NCBI RefSeq assembly: GCF_029962835.1
Contig: NC_080588.1
Span: forward strand, 62,086,001 to 62,150,000
Origin: Magnolia sinica
Lineage: Eukaryota > Streptophyta > Magnoliopsida > Magnoliales > Magnoliaceae
DNA length: 64,000 bases
Direction: 5' to 3'
This document shows positions 1-10,452 of this stretch, one piece after another. A program made the position numbers and the translations under genes. Each line of letters begins with the position of its first letter. Within the stretch, counting starts at the first letter, position 1. The notes beneath the pieces are model-generated. The model had not been told where the DNA came from. It made no database searches and saw only the letters and a program-made list of their open reading frames with translations.

Positions 1-1070
1 ACCGGATGAATCTCCCCCTAAGAGGGATATAGAGTATACCAGAACATGAGACACCGTAATACCTATAGCCGAGTTTGCGTTTAATAGTTCTGTCGATAGG
101 TCTACAGGTCTCAGTCCTTATGAAGTAGTTACTGGTTATAAACCTGGGAAACCTATTGATCTTATCCCTCTGTCATTGTCCCATAAGTTGTCAGAGCCTG
201 CAAAGTCTTTTGCGCATCACATTCATTCATGGCATCAAGAAATCAGGCAGAAAATCATGACTACTAATGAACATTATTCACTTTCTGCAGATCAACATAA
301 ATGTTTCAAGGAATTCAACATAAGGGACTCAGTGATGATCCGCATCAGGCCAGAGCGGTACCCTCAGGGAGCCGTTCGAAAATTATACGCGTATGGCGCC
401 GAACCATTCAAAATTATAAAATGAACCGGTCTCAATGCATATGTGGCAAATCTTCCACCCTCCATGGGAATTAGTTCTACATTCAATGTGAGAGGATCTA
501 GTTGCATTTCAAGGGGCCATTGATGCATTGTCCAGCCTTTTGCCTAACCATCCTATACCCTAGATCTTTCCCTTGATCCATGACCCCCTCCAGACTCATT
601 TTCCCAGCCTCTACGTCCCATTCCTACCCGTCCCGACCCATTTTCCCAGCCTCTACCTCCGATACCTAACCGTCCCGACCCATTTTCTCAGCCTTTACCT
701 CCCATACCTACTCGTCCTGACTATTCTTTCTAGCCTATACCTACCATACCTAAACTTCACACACCCAGAGAAGAAATAGAGGATATCCTGAACCATCAAA
801 TAGTTTTAACGTCAGATGGCGGATTTCAAAAGTTCTTAGTCAAGTTGAAGTCACGTCCAGCTTCAACCAATACGTGGCTCACTGAGGAGGAGCTTAAGAG
901 ACTTGATCCTTACATCTTGGAGCGGTTCAGGAGTTTTATTTTGCCAGTGGCGAAATCTTCGGAGTCGGGGAGAATTGATGGAGACATCCCGCGCACGCCG
1001 CCCACACGTGCACACACACCACCCCTCAACGCTCGTACACCAGAAGGAGGGCCCCACCGTCGATCTGGAT
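1..1070 (+). pseudogene. Ty3/gypsy chromovirus polyprotein, integrase C-terminal part plus chromodomain, decayed
   Basis: Seen: from about 66 the plus frame reads an integrase C-terminal region (PIAEFAFNSSVDRSTGLSPY, then GYKPGKPIDLIPL) that runs into the SH3-like module ending near 420 (EPFKIIK). A stop follows at 421-423. An extra base near 488 shifts the frame, after which DLVAFQGAIDAL can be read. A proline-rich stretch follows. At about 768 a chromodomain-like segment begins (TPREEIEDILNHQI, then LTEEELKRLDPYILERF). Known: integrase followed by a C-terminal chromodomain defines the chromovirus branch of Ty3/gypsy; the domain targets integration. The catalytic core, RT and gag would lie left of the window. 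Several stops and a frameshift make it non-functional. Subfamily cannot be set from this part. Confidence 0.88.
586..722 (+). repeat. 42-bp coding tandem repeat (proline-rich linker)
   Basis: About 3.3 copies of a 42-bp unit lie between the integrase end and the chromodomain. In the pol frame each unit gives a 14-residue block of the type RPDPFSQPLPPIPT. The unit length is a multiple of three, so it expanded without breaking the frame. A later point mutation gives a stop just after the array (YSF*PIP). Confidence 0.85.
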
Positions 1071-1074
1071 AGAT

Positions 1075-2130
1075 AACGACGTCCAGGGAGGGCCTCCTAG
1101 CCAGAAGATGAAGTTTTGAATCAAAAGAGTGGGCCCGTTAATCAAGAAAATCTTATCATGGGATCTCATGATCGTGGCCCACTAGTCGGATTGATTTCAT
1201 ATTTTAGCTTTTACTTATTGTTATTATTTAGAATATCATGAACGCTTTAGATTTCTTTGTTTGGTTTTTATTTTAGTTTACTTCATCGCCAAGTAATAGG
1301 TTACACACATGGCGCGAGTTTTGGGGTATAGGGTTTTCCTATAAATAGGCACCTCTTGTAGCTCTTTTGATTCATTAAATATTAATAAAAATTCTGCGTT
1401 TTCTTACATTCTGAGTTGTGAAGCCTAATTGGGTGCGAAGCCTTCCCTTCATCGAATGATTAACTACGGTGGTGTGAAGCCACATCTATCCCGATTCGCC
1501 CTCATCCATCCCCATCTCTACTACCCATCTTCTACCATCCCTTCTTCTCATCTCACCCCATCATCTACACTTCGAATCAATCATCTATTTCAGCAATTCT
1601 CCTCCCCGCAGCAGAATTTTAGAATCTGGCCCTACAGGAGGGCTGAAACTTCGGCGGAGCACCACACATAAACCTACATCGGATTGAGCTGAGATTTGGG
1701 AGTTTTGGAATCCATCCCTGGCCGACCAGGGCCAAGGTGGCCTTTTTCTGAATAGTGGGCCCCACACACGTGCCGCCGGGATCACACGCACGTGCGTCTG
1801 GGCCATTGTTGTTGTCCACGCGTGCGGTACTTCTCTGGTTCGTCTCTCTCCTCTCTTTCACTCCGCTTCCACCCAAAATCCCTAAACCTAACCCTAAATT
1901 ACTCAAATCTCCAATTTTATGCCCATTTTCTTACCCTAGGGTTCCCCGAATTGGAATTTTTGAATCCCTTAGGTTAAGGACTGATTACTATGCATGTGTG
2001 GATGATTATTTCTTATCTTTGAGTATCGTTTGATTCATAATTTTTATTGATCTAGCCCTATCATGTGTAGGCCTAGACCCGCTTAGATTCCCTTTAATTG
2101 AATGTTTGGACTTTCATGTGGGATACGGAA
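1075..2130 (+). mobile_element. LTR-like region downstream of the chromovirus pol (borders approximate)
   Basis: Non-coding stretch directly after the chromodomain. It holds a TATA-like CCTATAAATAGG at about 1339-1350, an AT-rich possible polyadenylation stretch at 1374-1392, and pyrimidine-rich leader-like sequence to about 2000. Position and content fit a 3' LTR of the element at 1-1070. I could not fix TG/CA borders or find a second copy, since the 5' LTR would lie outside the window. Confidence 0.5.
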
Positions 2131-2330
2131 TTTGTATAATTGTTTCTGAACTAACGTGATCTTAAGCCTGAAACTCGCATATCATATTTAATTTTCATGT
2201 CCTGCATCACTCTTCCCTCGTGGTTGGTCGTTCTTCCTGCATGATGGACCAATTTGGTTTTGTGCACAACAAGGATTAATATGATACTCAGGTAGTATAT
2301 GACACTTGCTAAACAGGCACTCAAAAATTG

Positions 2331-2565
2331 TAAAAGTGGCATACATTAGCTTAATTTAAATCGACTAAATTGTGGAACCCACTGTTGCTAAGCCCCAAAA
2401 TCAGCTTGGCGAAAAAATCTTAACATCCTATTTTTAAGCACTTGTTTGTTGAAATAAGACCAATCAATGTTGTCAAATGGCATAAGCAATACTATGCAAC
2501 CCAAGGGGGCTGTGCGCAATGTTGTCAAATCGCATACGCGATTGCATGAGATCGTTTTTTTTTTT
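2331..2565. repeat. Direct repeat, copy A (partner 2732-2964)
   Basis: A block of about 233 bp occurs again exactly 401 bp downstream with scattered substitutions and no indels. Both copies end in ATTGCATGAGATC followed by a T run. The 166 bp between copies (2566-2731) appears once. The block carries ATGTTGTCAAATGGCATA and CGCATACGCGATTGCAT words also found in the 3.4-3.7 kb region. Confidence 0.85.
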
Positions 2566-2731
2566 GAAGACACAGGGTGTCCCCACCTCTTTTTTGAAGT
2601 GAGACTAATCCCTACGGATACACGCAATCACCAACAACCACGTGTATCAGGTAAAGCCAAGGAGGGGAAACGAACCCTCACCTATAAGGAGCAAACCTAT
2701 GGTGAAGACCATTCGCCCAAACCTTGTTGGG

Positions 2732-2964
2732 TAAAAGTGACATACATTAGCTTAATTTAAATCAACTAAATTGTGGAATCCACTGTCGCTAAGCCCCAAA
2801 ATCAGTTTGGTGAAAAAATCTTAACCTCCTATTTTTGAACACTTGTTTGTTGAAATAGGACCAATCAATGTTGTCAAATGGCATAAGCAATCCTATGCAA
2901 CACAAGGGTTTTGTGCGCAATGTTGTCAAATCGCATACGCGATTGCATGAGATCATTTTTTTTT
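2732..2964. repeat. Direct repeat, copy B (partner 2331-2565)
   Basis: Second copy of the 401-bp-spaced repeat. Here the T run opens into AT-rich sequence rather than the 166-bp spacer, so this is not a simple tandem duplication of a 401-bp unit. Confidence 0.85.
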
Positions 2965-2965
2965 A

Positions 2966-4310
2966 AAAATTTATTTATTTAAAAATTTATAATTTTAAAA
3001 AGGAAAAATTGAAAAAAAAATCCAAAAAATCAGAAATTCAGAGAAAATTTGCCTAATTAGTAAGAGTGATTCGATAACTTATTTTACTTATTTCATTGTA
3101 ATATGAGTGTTTTATTAAGTTATATAGTAAGTTACTTATGTTATATTTATATAAATTTTAACAAAACAATTTACAAGCTACATTAAGAGAGAATTAATTA
3201 TTAAAAACTCCAAACATAAAGAGAAAGATGAGAGAGAGAGAGAGAGAGAGAGGAATAAAAAAGAGATTTTAAGCTTTATTGTAGAGAATAGTAAAAATGG
3301 AGGGGATCTGAGTGCCTATTTATAGGCAAAAGTGACTAAAATTTTTAAAAAATAAAATAAAGTCACGTTGGGCAATATGCGATTGCATATGCAGTATGCA
3401 ATCGAATACTCGCATATGCAATCGCATATTTCATCGCATAATAAAGTATGCCATGGCATACTTGCTATGATCGCATATGCCGTCATAGCATATGCAATCT
3501 CTCGCATACTCGCATATGCTATCGCATATTCATCGCATAATAAAGTATGCCATGGCATACTTGCTAGGATCGCATATGCCATCATGGCATATGCAATCTC
3601 TTCACATATATGCACATATGTGATCACATTTGACAACATTACTCATGCGCATATGCAATCATATAATTGCATATGCAGTCACACAACCCCTCGAACTCTT
3701 TTTTTTTTTTGGAAAAAAAAAAATCTGAAAAATAAAGGGAAAATGGAAATTTTATATTAAAAATTTATGAAAAAATACTATAAGAGCAGGGAATTGTTTT
3801 TATTATTTTATTACCAATTTCATCAAAATTTTGTTATATTTATTACATCTATTAGACTATGAGACTAACAAATCAACTAATAAGTACTCGAATGAATACA
3901 TATGCTAAAACATGTATTAGAGTATTAGAGTGAGAGAGAACAAGAGAGTTAAGAGAAATCGAGAGAATATATTTTAAAGAAGAGAGTGGGAGAGAGTAAG
4001 CAAGTAAGCAAGAGTTAAGAGATTGTATATTTGTATCAGAGTGAGAGCGAAAGAGTAAGAGTAACAGAGCAATAGAATAAGAAAACAGAGGGAGTGGGAG
4101 TGCTCATTTACAGGCAAAAAGGGAGATAAATGGAAGAAAAAAATGCGATGGCATAATCGCATAATCATGGCTTATGTAGTCACATGCGACCATATAAAGC
4201 CCAACGGTCCAAAAACCGCATATGCCACTATGAAACATGCAGTCTGTCCTCCCAAAATGACATATGCACACGCGTATGACAACATCGAGACCAATGGTCA
4301 TTTTGCATTT
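2966..4310. repeat. GCATATGC word-rich repeat element with AT-rich/GA-rich spacers
   Basis: 3368-3690 is packed with variants of the palindrome GCATATGC and CGATTGCATATGCGAT. It includes a 99-bp tandem unit (3432-3530, then 3531 to about 3605). A second word block lies at 4143-4280. Between blocks the order repeats: AT-rich spacer, GA-rich stretch, then an almost identical motif (GCCTATTTATAGGCAAAA at about 3314-3331; GCTCATTTACAGGCAAAAA at about 4101-4119), about 787 bp apart. TTTGACAACATT near 3628 is inverted relative to AATGTTGTCAAA near 2518 and 2919, so the whole may have inverted ends. No protein was found. Confidence 0.6.
3229..3252. repeat. (AG)n microsatellite
   Basis: Uninterrupted AG dinucleotide run of about 12 units inside the word-rich element. 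Confidence 0.95.
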
Positions 4311-5160
4311 TTAACCATCCAATAAATGTCGATCAATCCAATAGTTAAATAATGAAACACGCATAATTGTTTGTTCATGATATGTCTAAACTAATTGGTA
4401 TAAGGCTTAGATGATAATGATATGTCTAAACTGGGAACCATAAATTGGGCTATTTAATTTGGCTTAATTGCATGATTCACATGTAATTTCCAACTAAATT
4501 TGAAGTGCTTATGAATCATCCATCAGACTCTTCAAAAGTATCAAAGTATTTCTCTTTAACCATCTATACGCAAGGCACTGATTGGACAGTTAGGATTGTC
4601 CAATCACTGTGATTTCTGGACTACTGCCAATCCATTGTTGTCCAGCACCTGAGTGCACCCATCACTGGAAAATTTTATTTTTGTTTCAACCATCTGTTTG
4701 CAGGACACAGCTCTGGCAGTTAGGATTGACCGGTCGCTGCGTGACTAGACACTCTTAACCATCCAATTTTAGGCTCTTCTTTCGCAATTTTCCAATCAAC
4801 AGATGGAACGGCTAGGATCATCTGACCAAACTGATTCTCAGGAACTAAACACAATTCAAGGTGCAGCCTACTGAAAGGATGGTCCAAATTGATAATCAGA
4901 CCTTTCCTTGTTACAGACAATCACAACCGTCCACTTATTCTTTTCACCAAACATTGTTTGGATGGATGGATCCTCCAATCCATCTAAATTTTATGCTGTG
5001 ACCACATAAAGTGCCCTGTGGAACGATCGGACGGTCCAGATTGCCTACTTGTAAAAACTAACCACAAACCCTAACATCAAAGATTTATTTTTTTTTGAAT
5101 TTGTTTATTCTTTAATTTTTTTAAATCTCCCCATCATTAAAATAAGAAAAACGTAGAATT
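4311..5160. other. No gene seen; probable intron of the MRS2-like gene
   Basis: Lies directly downstream (minus sense) of the exon 1 donor at 5181-5180. It holds two diverged copies of a short block centred on CAGTTAGGATTG (about 4588 and 4710) and short AT-rich repeats. No sequence coding for the second part of MRS2 was recognised here or further left in the window. Confidence 0.55.
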
Positions 5161-5181
5161 TTAAAAGTTAAAAAAGAAAAC

Positions 5182-5676
5182 CTGATTTTTGGTAGTGGCG
5201 TGGTGGAGACGCACGAGGCGCCGCTGCAGCTCGTCGACGAACGGAGTAACCGTCGGCTCCTTGGAATTCAGCAGCAGAACCTCCTGAGCTGTGATGATTG
5301 CCTTGATATGCTCGAGGTTGATGACGATGGCCTTCTCTCGGCCGAGGACGGTGGAAGGGTACGAGAGCAAGGGATCTAGGATTCTAAGGTCGCGTGCCGG
5401 AAGACCCGTCCGGCGCATGATAGCGTGCTTCCCTACTTCAACGACCTGCGTCTGGCCCGTCACGTCGAGGAGGAGCCATTGTCGGACCCCGAAGCCTTTC
5501 TTCCTGAGAGTGAGTCCAGGGCCGATCCGAACCGGGTCCATGGCCTCGTCCTCGACCGGGGTCACGCCGGGCCTGGAAAGCGGTCGAGGAGCTTTTGCTC
5601 GCATCGCTCGCTCTCCTTCCATTCCATAACTTACCGACAGACGTAGATGGGACAGAGATTGGGAATTTTCGGGCAT
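5182..5676 (-). CDS. MRS2: MRS2-type (CorA family) magnesium transporter, exon 1
   Basis: Minus-strand exon giving the N-terminal soluble part of a plant MRS2/MGT Mg2+ transporter. Recognisable blocks are RQWLLLDVTGQTQVVEVGKH, AIMRRTGLPARDLRILDPLL, SYPSTVLGREKAIVINLEHI and PFVDELQRRLVRLHH. The exon ends in phase 0 after TTKNQ at a CAG|GT donor (donor bases 5181-5180). The first ATG is at 5676; a second in-frame ATG at 5622 (MEGERAM) is also plausible. Known: MRS2 proteins form pentameric Mg2+ channels with two C-terminal membrane helices and a GMN motif. Those lie in later exons, not found in the window, so either the gene runs off the left edge through a more than 5-kb transposon-filled intron or this is an orphan exon. 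The wording is closest, from memory, to the MRS2-3/MGT4 clade. No internal stop is present. Confidence 0.88.
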
Positions 5677-5727
5677 TGCATTACATACGCGGATTCGTCT
5701 CGTGCTAGGAACGGGCAGGGGTTTTTA

Positions 5728-6136
5728 GTGGCTACCATGATGTATAGGTTTTATCCACACCGTCTATCCATTTCCCCGTATCATTTTAAAGTGAATTATT
5801 AAAAATGAGACAGATCCAGCCCTCAAGTGGACCACACCACAGGAAGAAGTGGTGATAATAATGCTCACCGTTGAAACTTTCTGAAGACCCACCATGATAT
5901 TTATTTTCCATCCAAGCTATTCATAAACTCACATAGACCTGGATGAAGGGAAACAACAAATATCAGCTCGATCCAAAACTTCCGTGGACCCAAAGAAGTT
6001 TTCAACGGCAAGAGTTTAATCCCCATTGTGTGGTCCACGATGTCTTATATTCTCCTAAGTTGTGAACATATACTTTAAAATGAAACAGCGAAACAAACAG
6101 ACGGTGTGGATAAAATCCATACATCACGGTGGCCAC
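5728..6136. mobile_element. Foldback Tourist-like MITE in the MRS2 upstream region, TTA target duplication
   Basis: 409-bp element starting GTGGCTACCATGATG and ending CATCACGGTGGCCAC, flanked on both sides by TTA (5725-5727 and 6137-6139). The two halves are imperfect inverted copies over nearly the whole length: ATCCACACCGTCTATCCATTT on the left mirrors the right end, and the AGTGGACCACAC block is mirrored by TGTGGTCCAC. A 3-bp TTA duplication is typical of PIF/Harbinger-Tourist elements. It ends 51 bp upstream of the first MRS2 ATG. Confidence 0.85.
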
Positions 6137-6350
6137 TTAAACTACCTGTCCGTTCTTAGCTGGGAACGGCGGGGTTAGGACGCAATCCGCGTTCGTTCAT
6201 GCATCACATGTTCTTCGATGCCTATTGTCAGAAGCGGATTGCCTGTTGAACCCTGCCAATGCCTCGTGAGCCCGAAGATGAATTATAACCAAATCTACCA
6301 CACCTTGTGATTTGAACGTTGAGCATTAAAATTTTCTTAAGCCCACCTTA
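6137..6350. other. Spacer between two MITEs
   Basis: No gene is visible. It contains GAAGCGGATTGCC (about 6231-6243), a word that recurs at about 7328-7340 and, in related form, near 60475. This suggests remains of a further repeat family. Confidence 0.5.
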
Positions 6351-6538
6351 TGGGGTGTTTGGCGCATGGTATTGGGAAGGATTAGGTGGGGATGGGATTA
6401 AAAAAAAGAAGTAATTATTACTTATGGCAGGGATGGTCCCTGTTGTTCCTATCGGATAAGCTTAACTCCATGCTCTGTTTGTAATAAGGTGGTACATTGA
6501 GTGGATATACATACCATCATTTGAAACTACTGAGAATA

Positions 6539-6607
<69 letters not shown>

Positions 6608-6999
6608 CCAAACTGCTCATCTGTTTTATGACCTCATTTTATGGCATGGGCTTAAAAATGAGGTCGATCCAAAACTTATATGGCCCCAAAGAACTTTTCA
6701 ACGGTAGGTATTCAATTCCCGCTACTTTCTATGGTGGGGTCCACTTGAGCTTTAGATCTACCTGATTTATTGGCCATGCTCTAAAATGATCTTGAAAAAT
6801 GGGTGGATGGTGTGGATATAGCCCACACATCATGGTGGGACCTACACAACTTGCTAACATTGAGTAGAATTGGCATGGTCCGAATGCGTTTCCATCTAAT
6901 CTAATTCCTAAGCTTTTCCATTCTTCCCAAACATTGAGTGGAATTGCCACGGACCAAATGCAATTCCATCCTATCTAATACCATGCGAAAAGCACCCCC
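6351..6999. mobile_element. PIF/Harbinger-like non-autonomous element, TTA target duplication
   Basis: Begins TGGGGTGTTTGGCGCATGG and ends CCATGCGAAAAGCACCCCC, with TTA on each side (6348-6350, 7000-7002). The terminal inverted repeats match those of the element at 63129-63963. The interior carries a TA/CA tract and part of the GTGGGGTCCACTTGAGC foldback module. No transposase. Confidence 0.85.
6541..6602. repeat. (AC)n(AT)n microsatellite
   Basis: AC run passing directly into a long AT run, inside the element at 6351-6999. Confidence 0.97.
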
Positions 7000-7067
7000 T
7001 TAATGTTTATTTGCCATCCAACTGGTTGGTAAGGTGACACTGACTTAAGCAAAAGGAAATTGGATAA

Positions 7068-7070
<3 letters not shown>

Positions 7071-7132
<62 letters not shown>
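7071..7132. repeat. (AC)n(AT)n microsatellite
   Basis: Second compound AC/AT run with the same AC-then-AT order as the one at 6541. Confidence 0.97.
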
Positions 7133-7133
<1 letters not shown>

Positions 7134-7590
7134 GTCTTCAGGAACTTTTCATGGGTAGACCATTCAAACCTTATTATTTCCAACCGTGTGGTTTAGGTGA
7201 GATTTGTATCTACTTTATTTATCATGATGCCCTAAAATTAGGTGGTAAAATGGATTTAAGCATGAATATAAAAAGCATACACATTACTGTGAGCCCCACA
7301 GTTTTAGAAGCCGCTTGTTGTTATTCGGAAGCGGATTGCCCAGTATTCCATGGGGGCAATACATATGTCAGGTAATAAATCTACTGTGTCCATCTGTTTC
7401 AAAATGGCACAATAGGACATGATTCTAAAAATTAGGTAGATCCAAAACTTATGTGGATCACACCACACGAAACAATGGGGTTTTAATGCCTATGGGTGAC
7501 AAAAGTTTTGTATCGGGACAATATTTGTTACTAAAGTTTATTTGAGTCATAATAACTCATCTGGACTTGAGTTTTTAATTTGCTTGATTT
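7133..7590. other. Diverged half-copies of the foldback module, no gene
   Basis: Holds degraded pieces of the common foldback family (GTGTGGTTTAGGTGAGATTTG; ATGTGGATCACACCACACG). A 74-codon open frame here is not conserved coding sequence that I can recognise. Confidence 0.55.
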
Positions 7591-7593
7591 TTA

Positions 7594-8370
7594 GGGAGTG
7601 TTTGGATCATAAGTTAAGCTACTTATGCCTCAAGTAGTTTACTGATGTAAAGCAGGTCACGGACACTTTCATGTCCAAGATGAACCAGAGAAGGCATAAT
7701 CGGAGGAGGAAGTCATCAAGACCGTCAGAACCTTAAAACAAGTATATCTCCCAAATCAGAATGAGTTATTCGATGTACCATATATGATTTTGGGGTAGGA
7801 CAAGTTATTTTATTTCCGTTTTTACCATTTTCAATAAGTTTTGGTTTGATTGTAACTTTTTATCAGTTGGGCTTTAGGTTGTGTCTAACATGAAAAGTGT
7901 TTATAAAAATTAGGAGAATAACGTGGTTAAGCCACATAGGACACTTATAGTAAGTTACGAATTTTAGAGAGTTTTAGTTTTACTTTAATTTCGAAACTTC
8001 TTACAAGGCTTGGTATCCCTATTTAAAGGGTTGTAGACTCGTTTATTTCAATCAATCAATTTATGAATTTTCATGAATATCATTTATATTTTCTTGCTTT
8101 TTCGTCGTGGATTTAAGAAGTCTCTGTGAGGAGTCCAGAGAAGCTTCGAGGATCCGAAGTAGTTATCATCAAGGAAGATGGTGATCGACTTCATCACGTT
8201 CATCCCTCCATCACTTATTTTGGTTTCTACTTGTTAAGTTGAAGTGCTTAATTTTAATTTTAAAAAAAATTACTTATAATTGATCTTAAACCAAACTTAT
8301 CTCAAATAAGTTACTTATCTACAATCGTAAGTAGAAAAAGTAACTTACCTAATGGTATCCAATAGGGGCC
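7594..8370. mobile_element. Tourist-like MITE split by an LTR insertion, TTA target duplication
   Basis: Starts GGGAGTGTTTGGATCAT and ends GGTATCCAATAGGGGCC, with TTA at 7591-7593 and 8371-8373. The outer parts align with the intact 223-bp copy at 22569-22791 (shared: ACTTATCTAC, GTAAGTAGAAAAAGTAACTTA). The middle 570 bp is foreign. Confidence 0.85.
7639..8213 (+). mobile_element. Solo-LTR-like insertion inside the MITE
   Basis: Foreign block between the two MITE halves, starting TGATGTAAAGCAGG and ending near CCCTCCATCA. It contains a TATA-like CCTATTTAAAGGG at about 8029 and an A/T-rich downstream stretch, the usual LTR pattern. A clean 5-bp target duplication is not visible (TTACT on the left versus TCACT on the right is the best candidate), so borders may be off by a few bases. 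Confidence 0.65.
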
Positions 8371-8729
8371 TTAGAATCATGTCCTATTGTAGTCTTTTAA
8401 AACATATGGATGGAGTGAATTTTATGAACATCTTTGTAGGCTTCACACAACTTCGGTTACAATTGTATCTTTGTACCTGTGGTCATAGGCAATTTGCTTC
8501 CGAATAGAGACATGGGAGTTACATGATACTCAGAAATGGATGATTGTTGAGAATTCCTTTTATGGTGGTTAAATTAAAAAATCACATGTTTTTTTTTTAA
8601 AAAAAAAATTCAAAACCAAATTGTTCTTCCTCTAAATTTCTTTTTAAATTTGTGATGTATTGGTGATGAGTGATTTCTTATTAGTAATAAACTAATTAAT
8701 TAGTTTGTTTAATTGTACAAGTATTACCC
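8371..8729. other. No gene seen
   Basis: AT-rich sequence between the MITE and the RNase H remnant. A T/A inverted run lies at about 8588-8608. It may belong to the degraded internal region of the downstream gypsy element. Confidence 0.4.
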
Positions 8730-10170
8730 TGCAGTCATATCATGCTTTGGTGATGCAATTGCCAAGCAAATTCGATGAGGTCAAGTTAAAACATAAAACT
8801 CGAGAAAATAATATTGATGCAAATGAAATGTTATAGTTATTGTCAGGATTTCAAATCATCATAGAATTTGAAGGAAGAACAGTAGTTATTTAAAAAAGGT
8901 TGTTGCCTTTGGTCTTCTAAAGAAAATTGGTTGATGAAATTTGTTAAGTTGACATAAGCAATGATGCTTGAAGAACTCTAATCATAAGTTACCTACAATC
9001 ACCACGGGAAAAAAGTCGGGCAAAACATTAAGAGGACGCTTGTAAATTATATATAAATCGATGATGAACTATATCTAAAAGAGACCGATGGAGTATTGTT
9101 GCGATGTGTGAGCAAAAAAAAAAAAAAATCTATGTTGGCTATGGGTGAAGTGCATGAAGGAATTTGTGGAGCACAGTAGGTCAGAAGGAAATGAAGCGTA
9201 CACTTCGATGTTGTGAGTATTTCTGAACAAGCATGTAAGCCGATTATAACCAATATGCTAAAAGGTATGAAGCATGTAAAAAACATGTGTTGATATAACA
9301 TGTGTTTGCAACCGAATTACATCCTATTGTCAAACATTGGCCATTCCGAGGATGGACTATGGATTTGATAAGAAAAATTTATCCTCATTTGTCTAAAGGA
9401 CATAACTTGATTATTGTGGCTACTGATTACTTTACCAAGTGAGTAAAAGCAAAACCTATGTCGGGAATCGATCATCAAGAGATTATTGAGTTCATCGAAA
9501 CTCATATAATTCATTGATTTGAGATTCGTAAGTCGATGATTATGGACTGAGGGGCAACTTTTTCATCCAAGAAAGTCAAAGTGACAGATGATCGATATTG
9601 AATTGAACCGTTGCATTCACCGCCTTACTATGCTCAGGCTAATGGTCGGGCTGAAGCTAGTAATAAAGTTATTTAAAATATTTTACATAAGATGATCAAT
9701 GAAAATCTAAAAGAATGACATATTAATCTATCTGAAGTTCTTTGGGCTTATCGCAACTCGTTTCGAACATGCATAGGGATGAGTCTATTTAGACTTGCAT
9801 ATTGATATGATATTGTTTTACCTTTGGAGGTGATTATGAAATCATTACAGGTAGCCCATCAAGTTAACTTGACGTCGGCCGAGTTAAAAAAAGTTATGCT
9901 GGTTGAGCTCGAGGAAATACGGCTAAAGGACTTAAATTTCATTATGTTAAAAAAGGCTAGGGTTGCTCGAGCATACAATAAGAAAGTGAAAAAAGAAGGC
10001 TTTTGGAGAATGTGATATAGTTTGGAAAGTAATAGTCTCTTCAAACTAAGGATGCTGAGTTTCATAAATGGTTGCCTACATGGGAAAAACTATTTACAGT
10101 GATAAAGGTTTTCCATGGAGGAGCTTATATCCTTTGTGATATTAATAAAAAGATAGCTAAAAAAATGGAT
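8730..10170 (+). pseudogene. Ty3/gypsy (Tat-type) pol remnant: RNase H end, H2C2 zinc finger, integrase
   Basis: Seen, with stops and frameshifts between blocks: the RNase H end (TRENNIDANEMLQLLSGF near 8800-8850), the integrase zinc finger (EVHEGICGAH near 9148-9177 and YEACKKH near 9267), then the DDE core. The core shows GWTMDL, IIVATDYFTK (first Asp), GATFSS after the second Asp near 9547, and YYAQANGRAEASNKV (Glu). The C-terminal module reads KKVKKEGF and, near 10085, LFTVIKVFHGGAYILCDIN. Known: this order is Ty3/gypsy, and the C-terminus without chromodomain plus the antisense ORF downstream fits the Tat/Retand group. Gag, protease and RT are not visible upstream, so the 5' part is lost or beyond recognition. 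Confidence 0.85.
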
Positions 10171-10296
10171 AAACAATTGATTATTGAAAGTATATTATCC
10201 TTGCCCGTAGGAGATATGGGAAGATTAGGCCAAGAGATAATTAGAATAGTTACAAATAATGTGCAAAGATCGAAATCAGTCGAAAGACAGGAGTAA

Positions 10297-10301
<5 letters not shown>

Positions 10302-10338
<37 letters not shown>
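10302..10338. repeat. (TA)n microsatellite
   Basis: Pure TA run between the pol remnant and the antisense ORF. Confidence 0.97.
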
Positions 10339-10339
<1 letters not shown>

Positions 10340-10452
10340 CACTATAAGGCCAAGAATAATAACAAAATGCGGTCAGGGCCGATTACATATTTTTATATAG
10401 AGAAAATAAAAAAGAAGCAAAGAGAAAAAGAAGGGCAAGGCCAGAATGCAAT

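Noticed and set aside
3316-3639. 107-codon minus frame and overlapping 130-codon plus frame
   Set aside because: Both are by-products of the GCATATGC repeat (periodic AYAxxAYA residues), not conserved coding sequence.
5291-5629. 112-codon plus frame opposite MRS2
   Set aside because: Shadow of the GC-rich MRS2 exon on the other strand.
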